The notes beneath the pieces were generated by a model that was not told the origin of the DNA, searched no databases, and was given only the letters and a program-made list of their open reading frames with translations. From the NCBI RefSeq assembly GCF_008369935.1, contig NZ_VTUZ01000034.1, positions 1-64,000 on the forward strand: a DNA stretch of 64,000 nucleotides, read 5' to 3'. A program made the position numbers and the translations under genes. Position 1 is the stretch's first letter, and every line of letters begins with the position of its first letter. The DNA comes from Paraburkholderia panacisoli (GTDB lineage Bacteria > Pseudomonadota > Gammaproteobacteria > Burkholderiales > Burkholderiaceae). This document shows, in pieces, positions 17,381 to 26,653 of the stretch.

Positions 17381-17652
17381 CAGGATGCCCGGGACAGGTC
17401 CGCCAGAGGCGCGATCGCGGAGCCCGTTCTCGACGAAGTCATGCGACCCGCCGAGGAATGGGCGGAGAGGTAGCGGTTAGCAGAGCGGTGTAAATTTGAC
17501 ATCGGGGGCGGTGCTTGCGGGATGCCGGTCGAGTTGGCGCACATGCGGACGCGGCTACTGTCGTGAGTCAGGAATTCGTCGAATCGTTCAGGTCGGTTCC
17601 TGCCATTCGTACAGGTATGCCTGTCGGACAATAACGCAATCATCCGGTTGCT

Positions 17653-17862
17653 TCAGTGCTTGTGACCGAAGCATGCCTGGGCAGCTTCGGTGGGCGACAG
17701 GCCGGCGTTGAAATACCCCCGAACACGCATTATGGTCACAGGGTCGGGATGATAGTGGGGGCGGATAAATCCCGCTTCAACGGCTTCGCCGTACCAAGCA
17801 CGCGTCCACTGGTCCAGGCCCTGTTCGTACATTAGCGATACGTATTTCGACTCGTTAAACAT
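17653..17862 (-). CDS. Small hypothetical protein (69 residues)
   Basis: It reads MFNESKYVSLMYEQGLDQW, then GFIRPHYHPDPVTIMRVRGYF and SPTEAAQACFGHKH, with an even amino-acid composition rich in aromatic residues and His. GGAAA lies about six bases before the ATG at 17862; a longer frame to 17925 has no such site. It starts 16 bases after the end of the next upstream small gene, suggesting a mini-operon. The family is unknown; the TPTEAAQ-like helix could be a small DNA-binding segment, which is a guess. Confidence 0.55.
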   Translation of the reverse strand: MFNESKYVSLMYEQGLDQWTRAWYGEAVEAGFIRPHYHPDPVTIMRVRGYFNAGLSPTEAAQACFGHKH

Positions 17863-17878
17863 GGTGATTTCCGAAAGC

Positions 17879-18094
17879 TCAATAGACGCGTTCGCCGTAC
17901 ATGATCGCGCCGACACCGTAGGCAATTAGGCAACGCGACGACGCCTGGTGGCGCACAACGTTGTCCGCGAATTTTTGACGTGTGACGCCAGCAGCAATGG
18001 ATGCAACCGCGGCAGGCGTGTTCAGGGAATCAGCGCGCTTGTCGTGACCGTACTCAAAGACTCTGCGGCGCCTGTCACTGCTGTAGTGAGACAC
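17879..18094 (-). CDS. Small hypothetical protein (71 residues), GTG start
   Basis: A GTG at 18094 opens SHYSSDRRRRVFEYGHDKR, then LNTPAAVASIAAGVTRQKF and SSRCLIAYGVGAIMYGERVY. The C-terminal part may form one short membrane-associated helix. It overlaps the 3' end of the upstream small gene by 20 bases and ends 16 bases before the next one. No family recognised. The start is uncertain because the ribosome site is weak. Confidence 0.4.
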   Translation of the reverse strand: MSHYSSDRRRRVFEYGHDKRADSLNTPAAVASIAAGVTRQKFADNVVRHQASSRCLIAYGVGAIMYGERVY

Positions 18095-18290
18095 TACATT
18101 CCGCGACGGGCGTGCCGAGCAGGTTGAGCAGCGCGCGTAGTCGTTGCCGGTCCTGCGCTGACAGCCCGGGGCGTGCCAGCAGGCACTCGATCTGCGATAT
18201 CCAGTAGTCGCGACGGATAAGTCGTGGGCGACAAACCAGAGCATTCAGTGCCTTCTCCAGTTGTCCAATCTCGGTCTTCACCATGTTCAC
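18075..18290 (-). CDS. Small hypothetical protein (71 residues)
   Basis: A helical, Leu- and Arg-rich protein: VKTEIGQLEKALNALVCRP, RRDYWISQIECLLARPGLS and DRQRLRALLNLLGTPVAEC. AAGGAG at 18297-18302 lies six bases before the GTG at 18290; ATG codons at 18296 (too close) and 18284 (far) are alternatives. It is the first gene of a three-gene minus-strand group (18290-17653) with overlapping or tight spacing. It could be a small regulator, but nothing in the sequence fixes a function. Confidence 0.5.
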   Translation of the reverse strand: MNMVKTEIGQLEKALNALVCRPRLIRRDYWISQIECLLARPGLSAQDRQRLRALLNLLGTPVAECSVSLQQ

Positions 18291-18594
18291 GTTCATCTCC
18301 TTCCGTCTGAAATCCGGAATGTCGCACCGGCCGTCGCGGACCGCAGCAGACACCTCATTCGCAAGAGATCAGTGGCTGTTTCCATCACCCTGCTTGACGT
18401 CGACGGCGCTCAGGCATGCGCGGGGACGCGACACACGCTACATGTGACACAACATCCGTCACAGGTAATTTAGCCATATCACCATCAGGAGGTAGGCGAG
18501 GGCGAAGAGCCAACTCAGAGTGCGATTAGGCCATGTCGACATCGGCTTTCTCCATCGATACCGGGTGGTGAGTACGCGCGCTCATTTCGCGCTT

Positions 18595-18864
18595 TCACAC
18601 CGGCTCAGCAGCAGTTCGCCGCGTCCAGCCGCTTTGTCCGTCTGCGCCGGTGACGCGCAAGGCACGGGAGCCGTCGGTGAACGTCAGGCATTCAACGCGA
18701 AGACGCCGGTCTGCGTCAGTACCATGTGAGTGGACATCGCCGCCTTCATGCCTGAAATGCAGCTTGCCTTCCTGCAAGAGGTCCAGCGATGACTGATCTC
18801 CTGGGTATGCGCGTTCACGGTCCCACCGGTTCAGTAGCGTCGCGGCAATTTCGGCGTCGAGCAT
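18595..18864 (-). CDS. Hypothetical protein, 89 residues
   Basis: Starts MLDAEIAATLLNRWDRERAY and continues LDLLQEGKLHFRHEGGDVHS, RVECLTFTDGSRALRVTGAD. The second half has a beta-strand pattern. GGGGAAAG lies about seven bases before the ATG at 18864. No family recognised. It is the last of a run of minus-strand genes after the subtilase. Confidence 0.45.
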   Translation of the reverse strand: MLDAEIAATLLNRWDRERAYPGDQSSLDLLQEGKLHFRHEGGDVHSHGTDADRRLRVECLTFTDGSRALRVTGADGQSGWTRRTAAEPV

Positions 18865-18964
18865 GTTGAACTTTCCCCAGCGGGCAGATAAGGATGTCAG
18901 CCCGAAGCATCTTGAAGTGTGTGTCTGGGCCGCCTTCAAACGCGCGATCGCGCCCGGGTATCGA

Positions 18965-19087
18965 CGCTCTGTTCGTTCGATGCGCCTGGTGCAACAGCCA
19001 TACGTCGAATCCCTTGATGGCGGTCAAACAGACGAGGTTTGAGAGCAATGGCAGCCACAGTTTTTGGGCAAACGTTTGCATTTTCAT
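18965..19087 (-). pseudogene. Fragment resembling the N-terminus of a chemoreceptor
   Basis: The frame begins MKMQTFAQKLWLPLLSNLVC with one membrane segment and FDVWLLHQAHRTN, which resembles the first transmembrane helix of methyl-accepting chemotaxis proteins; it then loses similarity. Its ATG overlaps the end of the preceding decayed frame (19084) by four bases. Family call is tentative. Confidence 0.35.
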
Positions 19088-19387
19088 GTCCGACCCGCCG
19101 TCACGGCATCGTTCAGGTATGCATGTATTACGACGTCCCTTCCCGAAATTTTGATTGGGACGAACCCTGATAGACCCGCCGTCGATCGATTGACGACGGG
19201 GATCCAGTCCGGCGGGAAACGGAATCTGCAGTTTCTGGGCGAGCGCTTGCGCAGCCGTTCCAGCGACACGTAGCGGCGTATTGTCGAAATCGCGAGGCCC
19301 CATGCCATCTGACAGTAGCTGCCGCGCCAACTCCTTCCTGTACTGCAGTTCGTCCTACGTCACATTCTCCCGTGTAGCGGTTGCCAT
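19084..19387 (-). pseudogene. Decayed small gene downstream of the subtilase
   Basis: An ATG at 19387, seven bases after the subtilase stop, opens MATATRENVT, meets an in-frame TAG at 19355-19357, and continues DELQYRKELARQLLSDGMG to LQIPFPAGLD. A frame change near 19205 then gives a protein-like end (STAGLSGFVPIKISGRDVV, ending 19084). It looks like a former operon partner of the protease. No family recognised. Confidence 0.4.
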
Positions 19388-19394
19388 CAGGATG

Positions 19395-21707
19395 TCACGT
19401 CGTCACGGCGCCGAGAATTACCAGGGCGAAGGTCTGTGGCCCCTCAGGAACGTTCGAACCCACCACCTGTACCTTGTATTTGCCCACCTGCGCTTTCGGC
19501 ACGATCACCATTTCCACGTTATTGGTGCTATCGAATGTCGCGGGTGCTCGTGAATTACCGACGTACGCCGATCCACCCGGCTCCCTGACGATCAGATTGA
19601 GATTATTGACGAGCTTCGGTCCGGGGTAATCCGAGTAGACGAGGACGATCTTGAGAATGGAGCCGGCTTTCCTGACGTTCACGGTGCGTTCGTCAAGGTC
19701 ACCCGTATTGAGTCCGCGCCCTTCGATAAACACAACCTTCGTAGGTGCCGGCGGTTTCAGAATTGCATCGAGATTCAAACGGCCAAATCCTTCGTTGCAG
19801 TCCGGCACAGCGAGCCGCGGCCGGGTCGTCACCGCGCCGGCGATCAATGCGGCCTTGAGTAACGCCGCTGTCGGAGAAACAATTCGAACTGTCTTGCGCA
19901 AATATTCGCGTACCACACCGACCGCACCCGCCGTGAGCGGCGTCGCCATGCTCGTGCCGCTGTCGAACATGTAGAGCTTGCTGTTGCGATAGCGTCCGTA
20001 GCCGAAATTGTTCTCGGCAAGCATCCGAGAACGCGTCGACAGAATGTAAGTGCCCGGCGCGACGATGTCGGGCTTTATGCGCCCATCGCCTGTCGGTCCG
20101 CGACTGCTGAAGGCTGCGATGTCATTGGCATTGTTGGCGATCCGGTCGGATTTGAGCGGCTCCGCCGGATAATCCCTCGGCCAGCTTCCACCGTAAGTCA
20201 TCGTCATGGTGGGGCGCAGGTTCTCGCTTGCGCCCACGGTAAAGCAGTTCTTAGCGGTGCCCGGCGGCGTGACGCTGCCTTGATCCACCAGGCCGTCGGC
20301 ATTGGCATCCGTCCCATCGTTGCCGGCCGCAAACAGAATGCAGAAATCCTGCTTCGTCCAGATGAACCTGTCGACCTGTTCACACTGTTCGTCGTAGGCG
20401 CCGGCATCGCCACCGCCCCACGAATTGGAATGGATCCGCGCGCCTTTTTTGTACGCGTACGAGAACAACGTTTCGAGGTCGTCCGGCAGACCCGCCAGCA
20501 CAAAGCGGCCGTAGCGGTTAGCGTCCTCAGGGTCATTCCATGCAACCTCCTGTTCGATCGCCTGGAGCACTAGCTTCGCCCGATACGACATGCCACGTAT
20601 CGGGCCTGCAAGACCTTCAAGACCCGCGCTCGCAGTTCCGTCACCGAGCACCGATCCGCATACATGCGTGCCGTGACCACTTGAAAGATCTGCCGATCCG
20701 TCGTCGTGTCCGACATTACTGGCCACCTGGCTGAAAGCCGCTCCAACCGGATAGCTTTTTATCGCAGCCACCCTCCCCGCGAAATCAGGATGAATGGTCT
20801 TTGGGTCTCCGTTGTCGAGCCCGGTGTCGCACACGCCGATGATCTCTCCGGCACCGCTCAGGCCTAACCCAGGCGAGTTGCCGAACATTGCAGCCGTTGC
20901 CACGATTGCAACGGCCCGGTCGTTGGAGGTCCGTCGAATGGGACGGTTTGCAACGCGCCGTACTCCATGAATGCGCGCAAGCGCCTCCAGCGAGCGGTGC
21001 ACCTCGTCGGGTTTCTTCTCGGACAGATGCACAATTATGGCCTGCGCCCCTTCCACGTATTCGACGATGTCGAAGCCAAGCCGTTTGACGGCACCACGCG
21101 CCTTTTCGGCGAGATCGCTTCGAAAGAATTGCACCGTATAGGTTCCAGGCAGCACACGCGTGCGAGGCGGCGCCGACTCTTTCGCAAGCTCCAGATCCCG
21201 CATTTGCTGACGGATGTGCTTCGAGAGTCGCGTGGCGTACGGAAGATGGTGGAGTGCTTTTAATACTGGCAGTTTGGCGACGGCCTTTACCGCGCGTGGC
21301 GACAGGCGCGCGATCACTGCGAAGCCCCCGTATGGAGCGACGACTTCGCCTCCTGCCTTGCGTACCATACTCAGCCAGCTCTGTTTTACCGGGCCGATAA
21401 ACTGCAACACATAATGGTGCGGCCCAGGCTTCAGAACGGTATCCTGGAGCTGAGCAGCACCTTTGGTATCTGCGGCAATGCCCGTTGACCGACGTCGCGG
21501 CCCCCCCCCATCTGCCCCCGCCTCATTCAGATCGAGCTGGTATTGTTCGGTGATGTCCTCGGTCAGACCCTTTCGGGCCAGTTCACGCGCGGCGATATCG
21601 GTTGCTTCCACCAGCACGAAAGCCGGGTAACTCTCTACTACTCTCGCGCCTGGGATTTGAGCAACCTTTTCTGCATCTCCGTCGTACACCTTCAGCATGC
21701 GAGTCAT
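19395..21707 (-). CDS. S8 family serine protease (subtilase) with long N-terminal region
   Basis: This 770-residue protease has a complete catalytic triad: Asp294 (GVCDTGLDNGD), His345 (SSGHGTHVCG) and Ser586 (DSGTSMATPLTAG), with the oxyanion Asn463 in AAGND. Residues 1-260 contain three similar stretches (about 1-60, 97-160 and 188-258), each ending in a short basic or hydrophobic strand, and resembling tandem I9-type propeptide modules. A beta-rich C-terminal domain (about 650-770) follows. No signal peptide is seen at ATG 21707, chosen for GGAGA six bases upstream. It may act in the cytoplasm or be exported by an unusual route. A decayed small gene follows directly. Confidence 0.9.
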   Translation of the reverse strand: MTRMLKVYDGDAEKVAQIPGARVVESYPAFVLVEATDIAARELARKGLTEDITEQYQLDLNEAGADGGGPRRRSTGIAADTKGAAQLQDTVLKPGPHHYVLQFIGPVKQSWLSMVRKAGGEVVAPYGGFAVIARLSPRAVKAVAKLPVLKALHHLPYATRLSKHIRQQMRDLELAKESAPPRTRVLPGTYTVQFFRSDLAEKARGAVKRLGFDIVEYVEGAQAIIVHLSEKKPDEVHRSLEALARIHGVRRVANRPIRRTSNDRAVAIVATAAMFGNSPGLGLSGAGEIIGVCDTGLDNGDPKTIHPDFAGRVAAIKSYPVGAAFSQVASNVGHDDGSADLSSGHGTHVCGSVLGDGTASAGLEGLAGPIRGMSYRAKLVLQAIEQEVAWNDPEDANRYGRFVLAGLPDDLETLFSYAYKKGARIHSNSWGGGDAGAYDEQCEQVDRFIWTKQDFCILFAAGNDGTDANADGLVDQGSVTPPGTAKNCFTVGASENLRPTMTMTYGGSWPRDYPAEPLKSDRIANNANDIAAFSSRGPTGDGRIKPDIVAPGTYILSTRSRMLAENNFGYGRYRNSKLYMFDSGTSMATPLTAGAVGVVREYLRKTVRIVSPTAALLKAALIAGAVTTRPRLAVPDCNEGFGRLNLDAILKPPAPTKVVFIEGRGLNTGDLDERTVNVRKAGSILKIVLVYSDYPGPKLVNNLNLIVREPGGSAYVGNSRAPATFDSTNNVEMVIVPKAQVGKYKVQVVGSNVPEGPQTFALVILGAVTT

Positions 21708-22631
21708 GCTTGTCTCCGGTCGCCGACACACACGACTCACCTGTCGGCTCTAACGATTAGCCGTGATCGGACGCTACAAATATAGGCGAACCGATCCAGC
21801 ATGGGCCCCGGCCGCATCGGGTTGCCGGACACTACTGGACGTCGTCTCCGGGGGCAACAATACGTCGAGTCCGACGCTGGTGCCTCACGAGCGATGCGCT
21901 ATCTGAACGGATCGGTACGGGTGGGCGTGAACACCCGATTGGACCCGGCGGAATTGGTATGGAGAAGGTGCCGGGGTCGATGCAAAGTATAGGAAGGCGT
22001 AATCTTTCGCCAAGGTGCATTAATGTATTTTTATGTGCCTTTTCGCACAGACACAAAGGCGTCCCTAACTGCGCGGCCCTCTCGCGCCGCCTGAGTGACT
22101 CGCGAACCTCTCATTTTGTTCACACGCGGATCGACATCGAAAGACGGATGTTAAGTTGCTTAGTAAGAAACATCCGCCAGTGCGCGCTTATCAGCATCGA
22201 TCAATGTTTGAGAATGACGCTCTCCTGTATGAGAGCCGGAGAGCGCGTCGAAAGATCTTTGGCAGGGTCGATACGACCTACGATCGTCGAGCGGCTGCTT
22301 ACAAACTTCTTCGAAAGCATAGCTTTTAGCGCGCTGCTCTGACTCAGTGCCGCATCTACAGACCCAGACATAACTTTCGGGTACCCCGACGTGATGACAC
22401 GCCGGCAAACCCACCTGGCCGGCTATTTTTGCCCCAATCCGATCAGCCGCGCGTGATACTTGGGGTGCCCAAGAAACGGACTTTTACGTACTACAAGGAC
22501 AAGGGCTCCCCGAAATCGACACAATGAAACCGGCTCCCCCCTGTGGGCACCGTCGGCCGGATAACTCGGACATTGCGCGTCTCCGGTTGGAATGCAAGGC
22601 CGTACTCAAGGGTCGGGGGCGCGCGATGCGG
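21708..22631. other. Long stretch without a recognisable gene
   Basis: Several short frames occur on both strands between 21790 and 22500, but none shows a family pattern or a good ribosome site. Base composition is mixed. It probably holds the subtilase promoter at its left end and eroded sequence beyond. Confidence 0.5.
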
Positions 22632-22877
22632 TTAATCAGGCAAATGCTGGCGAGACTGGTGTGCGCGGATGTGGTCGACCGCGAGGGATTTTGCGGCTTC
22701 TTCCGCTTCTCCCTCCGTGGCGAACACGCCCTCCGTGAGGTGGACAGCATGCCACCCGGGCTCATCGTGCTGGTCACCGAAAATCCTGAACCTGGCGGTG
22801 AAGCCGTGCGGCGCCATCGGAACCACTTCAATGTCTACCGACACGCCCTCAATCTGATGCGTAATAAAACCGTCCAT
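22632..22877 (-). CDS. Small conserved-looking hypothetical protein (81 residues)
   Basis: Begins MDGFITHQIEGVSVDIEVVP, then GFTARFRIFGDQHDEPGWHA and FATEGEAEEAAKSLAVDHIR. The pattern is a short beta-sheet followed by a helix, and I believe similar small proteins are common in Burkholderiaceae. AAGGAG lies six bases before the ATG at 22877, which decides this start over longer frames. Function unknown. Confidence 0.65.
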   Translation of the reverse strand: MDGFITHQIEGVSVDIEVVPMAPHGFTARFRIFGDQHDEPGWHAVHLTEGVFATEGEAEEAAKSLAVDHIRAHQSRQHLPD

Positions 22878-22944
22878 CACCGGCTCCTTCATGGCTTTTG
22901 GGCTCTTCCAGTATGCAACATCGAGTGACAACACGGAACTACCG

Positions 22945-23085
22945 ATGCAGCTCGGTGCCAGTATCAGCAACCGCAGGCAATACAGGTACTGCCTATGGCG
23001 CGAGCGGGATCGGATACGTCCCACGATTGCGTTTCTGATGCTCAATCCGAGCACGGCCGATCATCTGACAAAACTGGGGCGAATC
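22945..23085 (+). pseudogene. DUF1643 protein, N-terminal fragment
   Basis: The frame shows ISNRRQYRYCLWRERD and RPTIAFLMLNPSTAD, the opening signature of DUF1643 proteins. The rest of the ~150-residue domain is missing; at about 23085-23139 the sequence changes to a ppc fragment. Confidence 0.7.
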
Positions 23086-23138
23086 GCCACCATTTATTCA
23101 ACAGTCCTACACCATCAGATGCCGTGGAGGGTTTGGGC

Positions 23139-23321
23139 CTTCACGAAGCGTCGCTGTTGCCGCACGGCAATGCGCCCGATCAACTGCCGGTGTTCGAAGA
23201 GACGATGCAGCAGTTGTCGGACACGGCGATGGCCTCCTATCGCGCGCTGGTCTACGAAACGCCAGCCTTCAAGGAATATTTCTTCGAGTCGACGCCGATC
23301 TCGGAGATCGCCGAGCTGAAC
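23139..23321 (+). pseudogene. ppc: Phosphoenolpyruvate carboxylase internal fragment
   Basis: About 61 codons match the part of Ppc near the C-terminal region: FEETMQQLSDTAMASYRALV, YETPAFKEYFFESTPISEIA. It stops just before the expected NIGSRPASRK motif. The frame is fused to unrelated sequence on both sides. It is a stray gene fragment. Confidence 0.75.
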
Positions 23322-23917
23322 CACGATGCCGTAGTCGACGGTTGGCGCGGCGTACATGCCGTTATCCTGGCGCTACCGAATCAGGGTTTACCTATATTCA
23401 AGAACAATCTCTTCCTGGCATCGGCCTTAATAAGACGCGCCTGCTTACCTAGAGTGTAGTTACTGGTTACGAACAGGGCCGTTCGTAGAAGGACAAAACA
23501 AAGTCTGAAGGTAAGTCATCGTGAAGTACCTCATCCAAGCAGTTGTTGTTGGACGCTTTTTCTTTCATTCATCAATGGTGGCTTCGTGGCGCGTTAAGTG
23601 GTCGTTGGTATCGACCGCGTATCGGCGCATCTGTAATCGGATTACAGATATGTGTGGTCGTCAGTGAAGACCGCATCTGCTGCGCGTTGAGTGCCGCCGG
23701 CGCGAATAAGGATGGTGAAGTGGGGCCGCTTCACCTATCTTGCGCGGTGCTTGCGCGCCGCGAAATCGACCAAGGCCGTAGGAACGACTGGGAGTCGGCG
23801 CGCGAATAGCCCATCGGGGTCCGTTGCCTCACAGAGGCGGAGTTGTACGAGACTGATGGTATGGACCCCGCCCCCTCCGGGGCGCACACTTCTGGAGCCA
23901 CTTTCGGGAGATTCGAG
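23322..23917. other. Non-coding stretch before IS110
   Basis: No supported gene. It contains the 21-bp palindrome at 23629-23649 and, towards 23870-23900, the left end of the IS110 element. Confidence 0.45.
23629..23649. promoter_or_regulatory. Perfect palindrome with 10-bp arms
   Basis: ATCTGTAATC, one central base, GATTACAGAT. The symmetry suggests a protein-binding operator or att-like site. No intact gene starts nearby, so its owner is unknown. Confidence 0.4.
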
Positions 23918-24910
23918 ATGCCTACGCTCACCATCGGTCTTGATATTGCGAAGCACGTGTTCCAGGTTCATGGCGTCGATCGTGGCGGCAGGCCAGTGAT
24001 ACAGCGGAAGCTGCGTCGAGCTGAGGTGTAGAACTTCTTTTCGAAATTGGATTCGAGCCTGATAGGTATCGAAGCATGTCAGGGTTCGCACTATTGGTCT
24101 CGTGAACTGATCTCACAAGGGCATACGGTGCGCGTGCTGCCAACGCAATACGTAAAGCCTTTTCTGGTCGGTGGGAAGAACGATGCGAATGATGCTTCGG
24201 CCATCTGCGCCGCAGTCTCACCACCTGGCATTCATCCCGTACCGATCAAAAGCGCTGAACAGCAATTATTGCAGTCGGTTCATCGTATGCGTGAGCGATT
24301 GGTTCACGAGCGAACCGCGGTGTCAAACCAGATACGGAGCATGTTCGCCGAGGAAGCATTCATCTTTCCAATAGGAATTATCCAGTTAAGGCAAGGTATC
24401 GTAGCGTTGGTTGCAGATGCCGACGCCCAGACTACAATTCTGCTTCGCCGGCTTGGTTCGATGTACCTCGAACAGCTGGCAGCCTTACAGCGATGGATCC
24501 ACGAGCTTGCTTCTGAAATTGCCGGCATATTCAAACGCAACGAAGGCTGCCAGCGTCTCGCTACGGTACCCGGGATCGGACCGCTCGTGGCGACCGCATT
24601 GTTCAGCGGGGTCGGAGGTCCGCGGCAGTTCAAGAACGGGTGGCAGGTCGCAGCGTGGTTGGGCCTGACACCGAGGCAGCAATCAAGCGGCGGCAAGTCA
24701 AAGCTAGGTGGCATCACGAAACACGGCGATACCTATCTCCGCACTCTGCTGGTCCAGTGTGCGCGGGCGGTGATGCGCTTCGTCGGGCGTCGTGACGACC
24801 GGCACAGTCGCTGGATCAAAGCCTTGATGCAACGCCGCCACGTGAGCGTCGCTGCAATTGCTCTTGCGAACAAGACGGCGCGAATAGCGTGGGGCAGTGA
24901 TGGCCAGTAA
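23918..24910 (+). pseudogene. IS110-family transposase with in-frame amber codon
   Basis: The DEDD transposase/recombinase reads MPTLTIGLDIAKHVFQVHG, then LRRAEV followed by TAG at 24029-24031, then NFFSKLDSSLIGIEACQGSHYW, KNDANDASAICAAV and the C-terminal Transposase_20 region (RLATVPGIGPLVATAL, AAWLGLTPRQQSSGGKSKLG). In relatives the TAG position is usually Leu (TTG or CTG), so one base change explains it. All other parts look intact to TAA at 24910. An internal start at 24047 would lack the first catalytic Asp (in GLDIAK). Probably inactive unless the codon is read through. Confidence 0.88.
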
Positions 24911-25390
24911 CGACAGCTTCAAGTTGGCATCGTCATTCTTCGACGCACCTGGATTCCTTCACTCCAACCACGATTGCGCAAGAGGTGGCAAGCATGGCGA
25001 ACCGGTCGGACCGGCGCTTGCAGATCCTGATATATCCGGCGGCTGCGTACGAAGCCAGGAGGCCGATGAGGGGCAAGCGCGCAAACTTCCATGATGGCTT
25101 GTGCTGATGGCAGGCACATCAAAAGCCGAATGTACGGACGCAGTCGAGACCTTCAAAATGCACACCGATCTTGCTCATAGGCGGGAGTCCACGTACGGAT
25201 ATACGTGAGCGATCGACACTGAGGCTTAACAGGCGACATGTTTGCAAACGAGGAGGAGTCCATATACGGTCTTGCTCGATGACAACGTCGATGGCCGCTT
25301 TTCGAAGCTTAATGGGCGCTAGCGTGACAATCGGCGTCGACATGGCAAGACTTGCCCGGATACGGCCCGGGCAGTCCTCGGGGATCCAAC
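24911..25390. other. Non-coding stretch after IS110
   Basis: 480 bases without a supported gene; short overlapping frames only. It includes the right end of the IS110 element, which has no clear terminal inverted repeat, as usual for the family. Confidence 0.45.
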
Positions 25391-26050
25391 TCAGATGTCG
25401 GCGTAGTCGATCCCGGTCAGCACACCCAGATGAGCAACGGTGGTGAAATGCGACTCGTGCTTCGTATCGATGTTCAGCTCGCGCACGTTGCCGCCCAGAT
25501 CGGTCACAAATGCGCGGCGCCCCCGTGAGTCCAGAGACACGCCAATCCCCTCTTTCAGCTCGCGGGCGAGCACCTGGCGATCAACCAGTCCGGACGCTGT
25601 GATTCTTGCGCGATTCAGTGTATTTCCGTCATGCGTGTCGTCGCCACGATCCGTCCAGTAGAGCATGGTGTCGCGGTGATCGATATCGAGATCGATCGGC
25701 TCCGGGAGATCGGCCAGCAAACATTCGACATCCGGGCGCCGATCGGGTGTCGCACCAGGCGGCAGCTCAATGCCCGCCCTGAAGATGCGGCCCTCTCCGG
25801 CATCCGGCGGTCCCTTTTGCGTCCAGTAGACACGCCCGTTTGCCTTATCCAATACGATGCCTACGCAATGGCGGGTCGCGTCGCCCGTATCCTCGGGGAA
25901 ATTCCCGGTGCGGACGAGTTCCGTCACCTCCGTGCCGTCCAGCCGCGCGCGCATGACTCGCATGCCTTCGCGATCGCACCAATACAGGTGACCGCCCTCC
26001 TTGTCCAGCACGAGTTCCTTGGGCGTTCCGGCCATAGGTGCAGCTTTCAT
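25391..26050 (-). pseudogene. YWTD-type beta-propeller protein, 5'-truncated
   Basis: The frame contains LDL-receptor-like YWTD repeats: HLYWCDREGMRVMRARLDG, GRVYWTQKGPPDAGEGRIFR and TMLYWTDRGDDTHDGNTLNR, plus SLDSRGRRAFVTDLGGNV. A full six-bladed propeller needs about 300 residues; only ~210 recognisable ones are here, beginning at GTPKELVLDKEGG. The upstream sequence does not continue the domain. I start it at ATG 26050 but treat it as a fragment. Role unknown; family members are thought to be extracytoplasmic or binding proteins. Confidence 0.6.
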
Positions 26051-26653
26051 GGTTCGCGAATGTCGGCTTACGGCGAAGTCGACGAGGTGGGCCAAGGTCC
26101 CGTTACTGCCCTTCGGTGAGTTTCTCCGAATGTCCCAGCTTCGCAAAAAAGCGGCCGCTCCCCATCCCGACCGCGCATGCCCAGGGAGCCTGAACGACCC
26201 GTTGTATAACGTTCAGCTCTATCTCGAGGAGCGGTCGTGCCAGCGAACAGCCGATGAATCTCTACCTCGGTTTATCGAAACGTGCCGGCAACAAGCCGAG
26301 GCCAGATCGAAATGTCGGCATGCGTGTCGTTGCGCCAAAAACAGATGTATGTAGATGGGCGCCGTTATCTGTTATGTCAAGCATCAGGATGCCGGCTGTT
26401 GGGATGCCGGCTAACCCGATGCCGTCGCTTCAACGCAACGAAGATGCGTCCCCGATGCGTCCCGGATGGGATTGAAGTACAGCCCCACGCCTTTCTGGCA
26501 GGGATTTCAACAGAATAATTTCGATTTTGTGACGAATTAACTCAGTAAAACGTAACGGTGTAATCCAGCCCGGAAATGACAGTATGCGATTACCCGCCTT
26601 TTATACTCGCGCCGCTGTGTTCTGCCTGCATCCCAATCTGCTGGAGTTAATTC
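26051..26653. other. Decayed stretch and porin promoter region
   Basis: No supported gene. A short tandem unit GGATGCCGGCT occurs around 26389-26420. The AT-rich last ~130 bases before 26654 probably carry the porin promoter. Confidence 0.5.
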
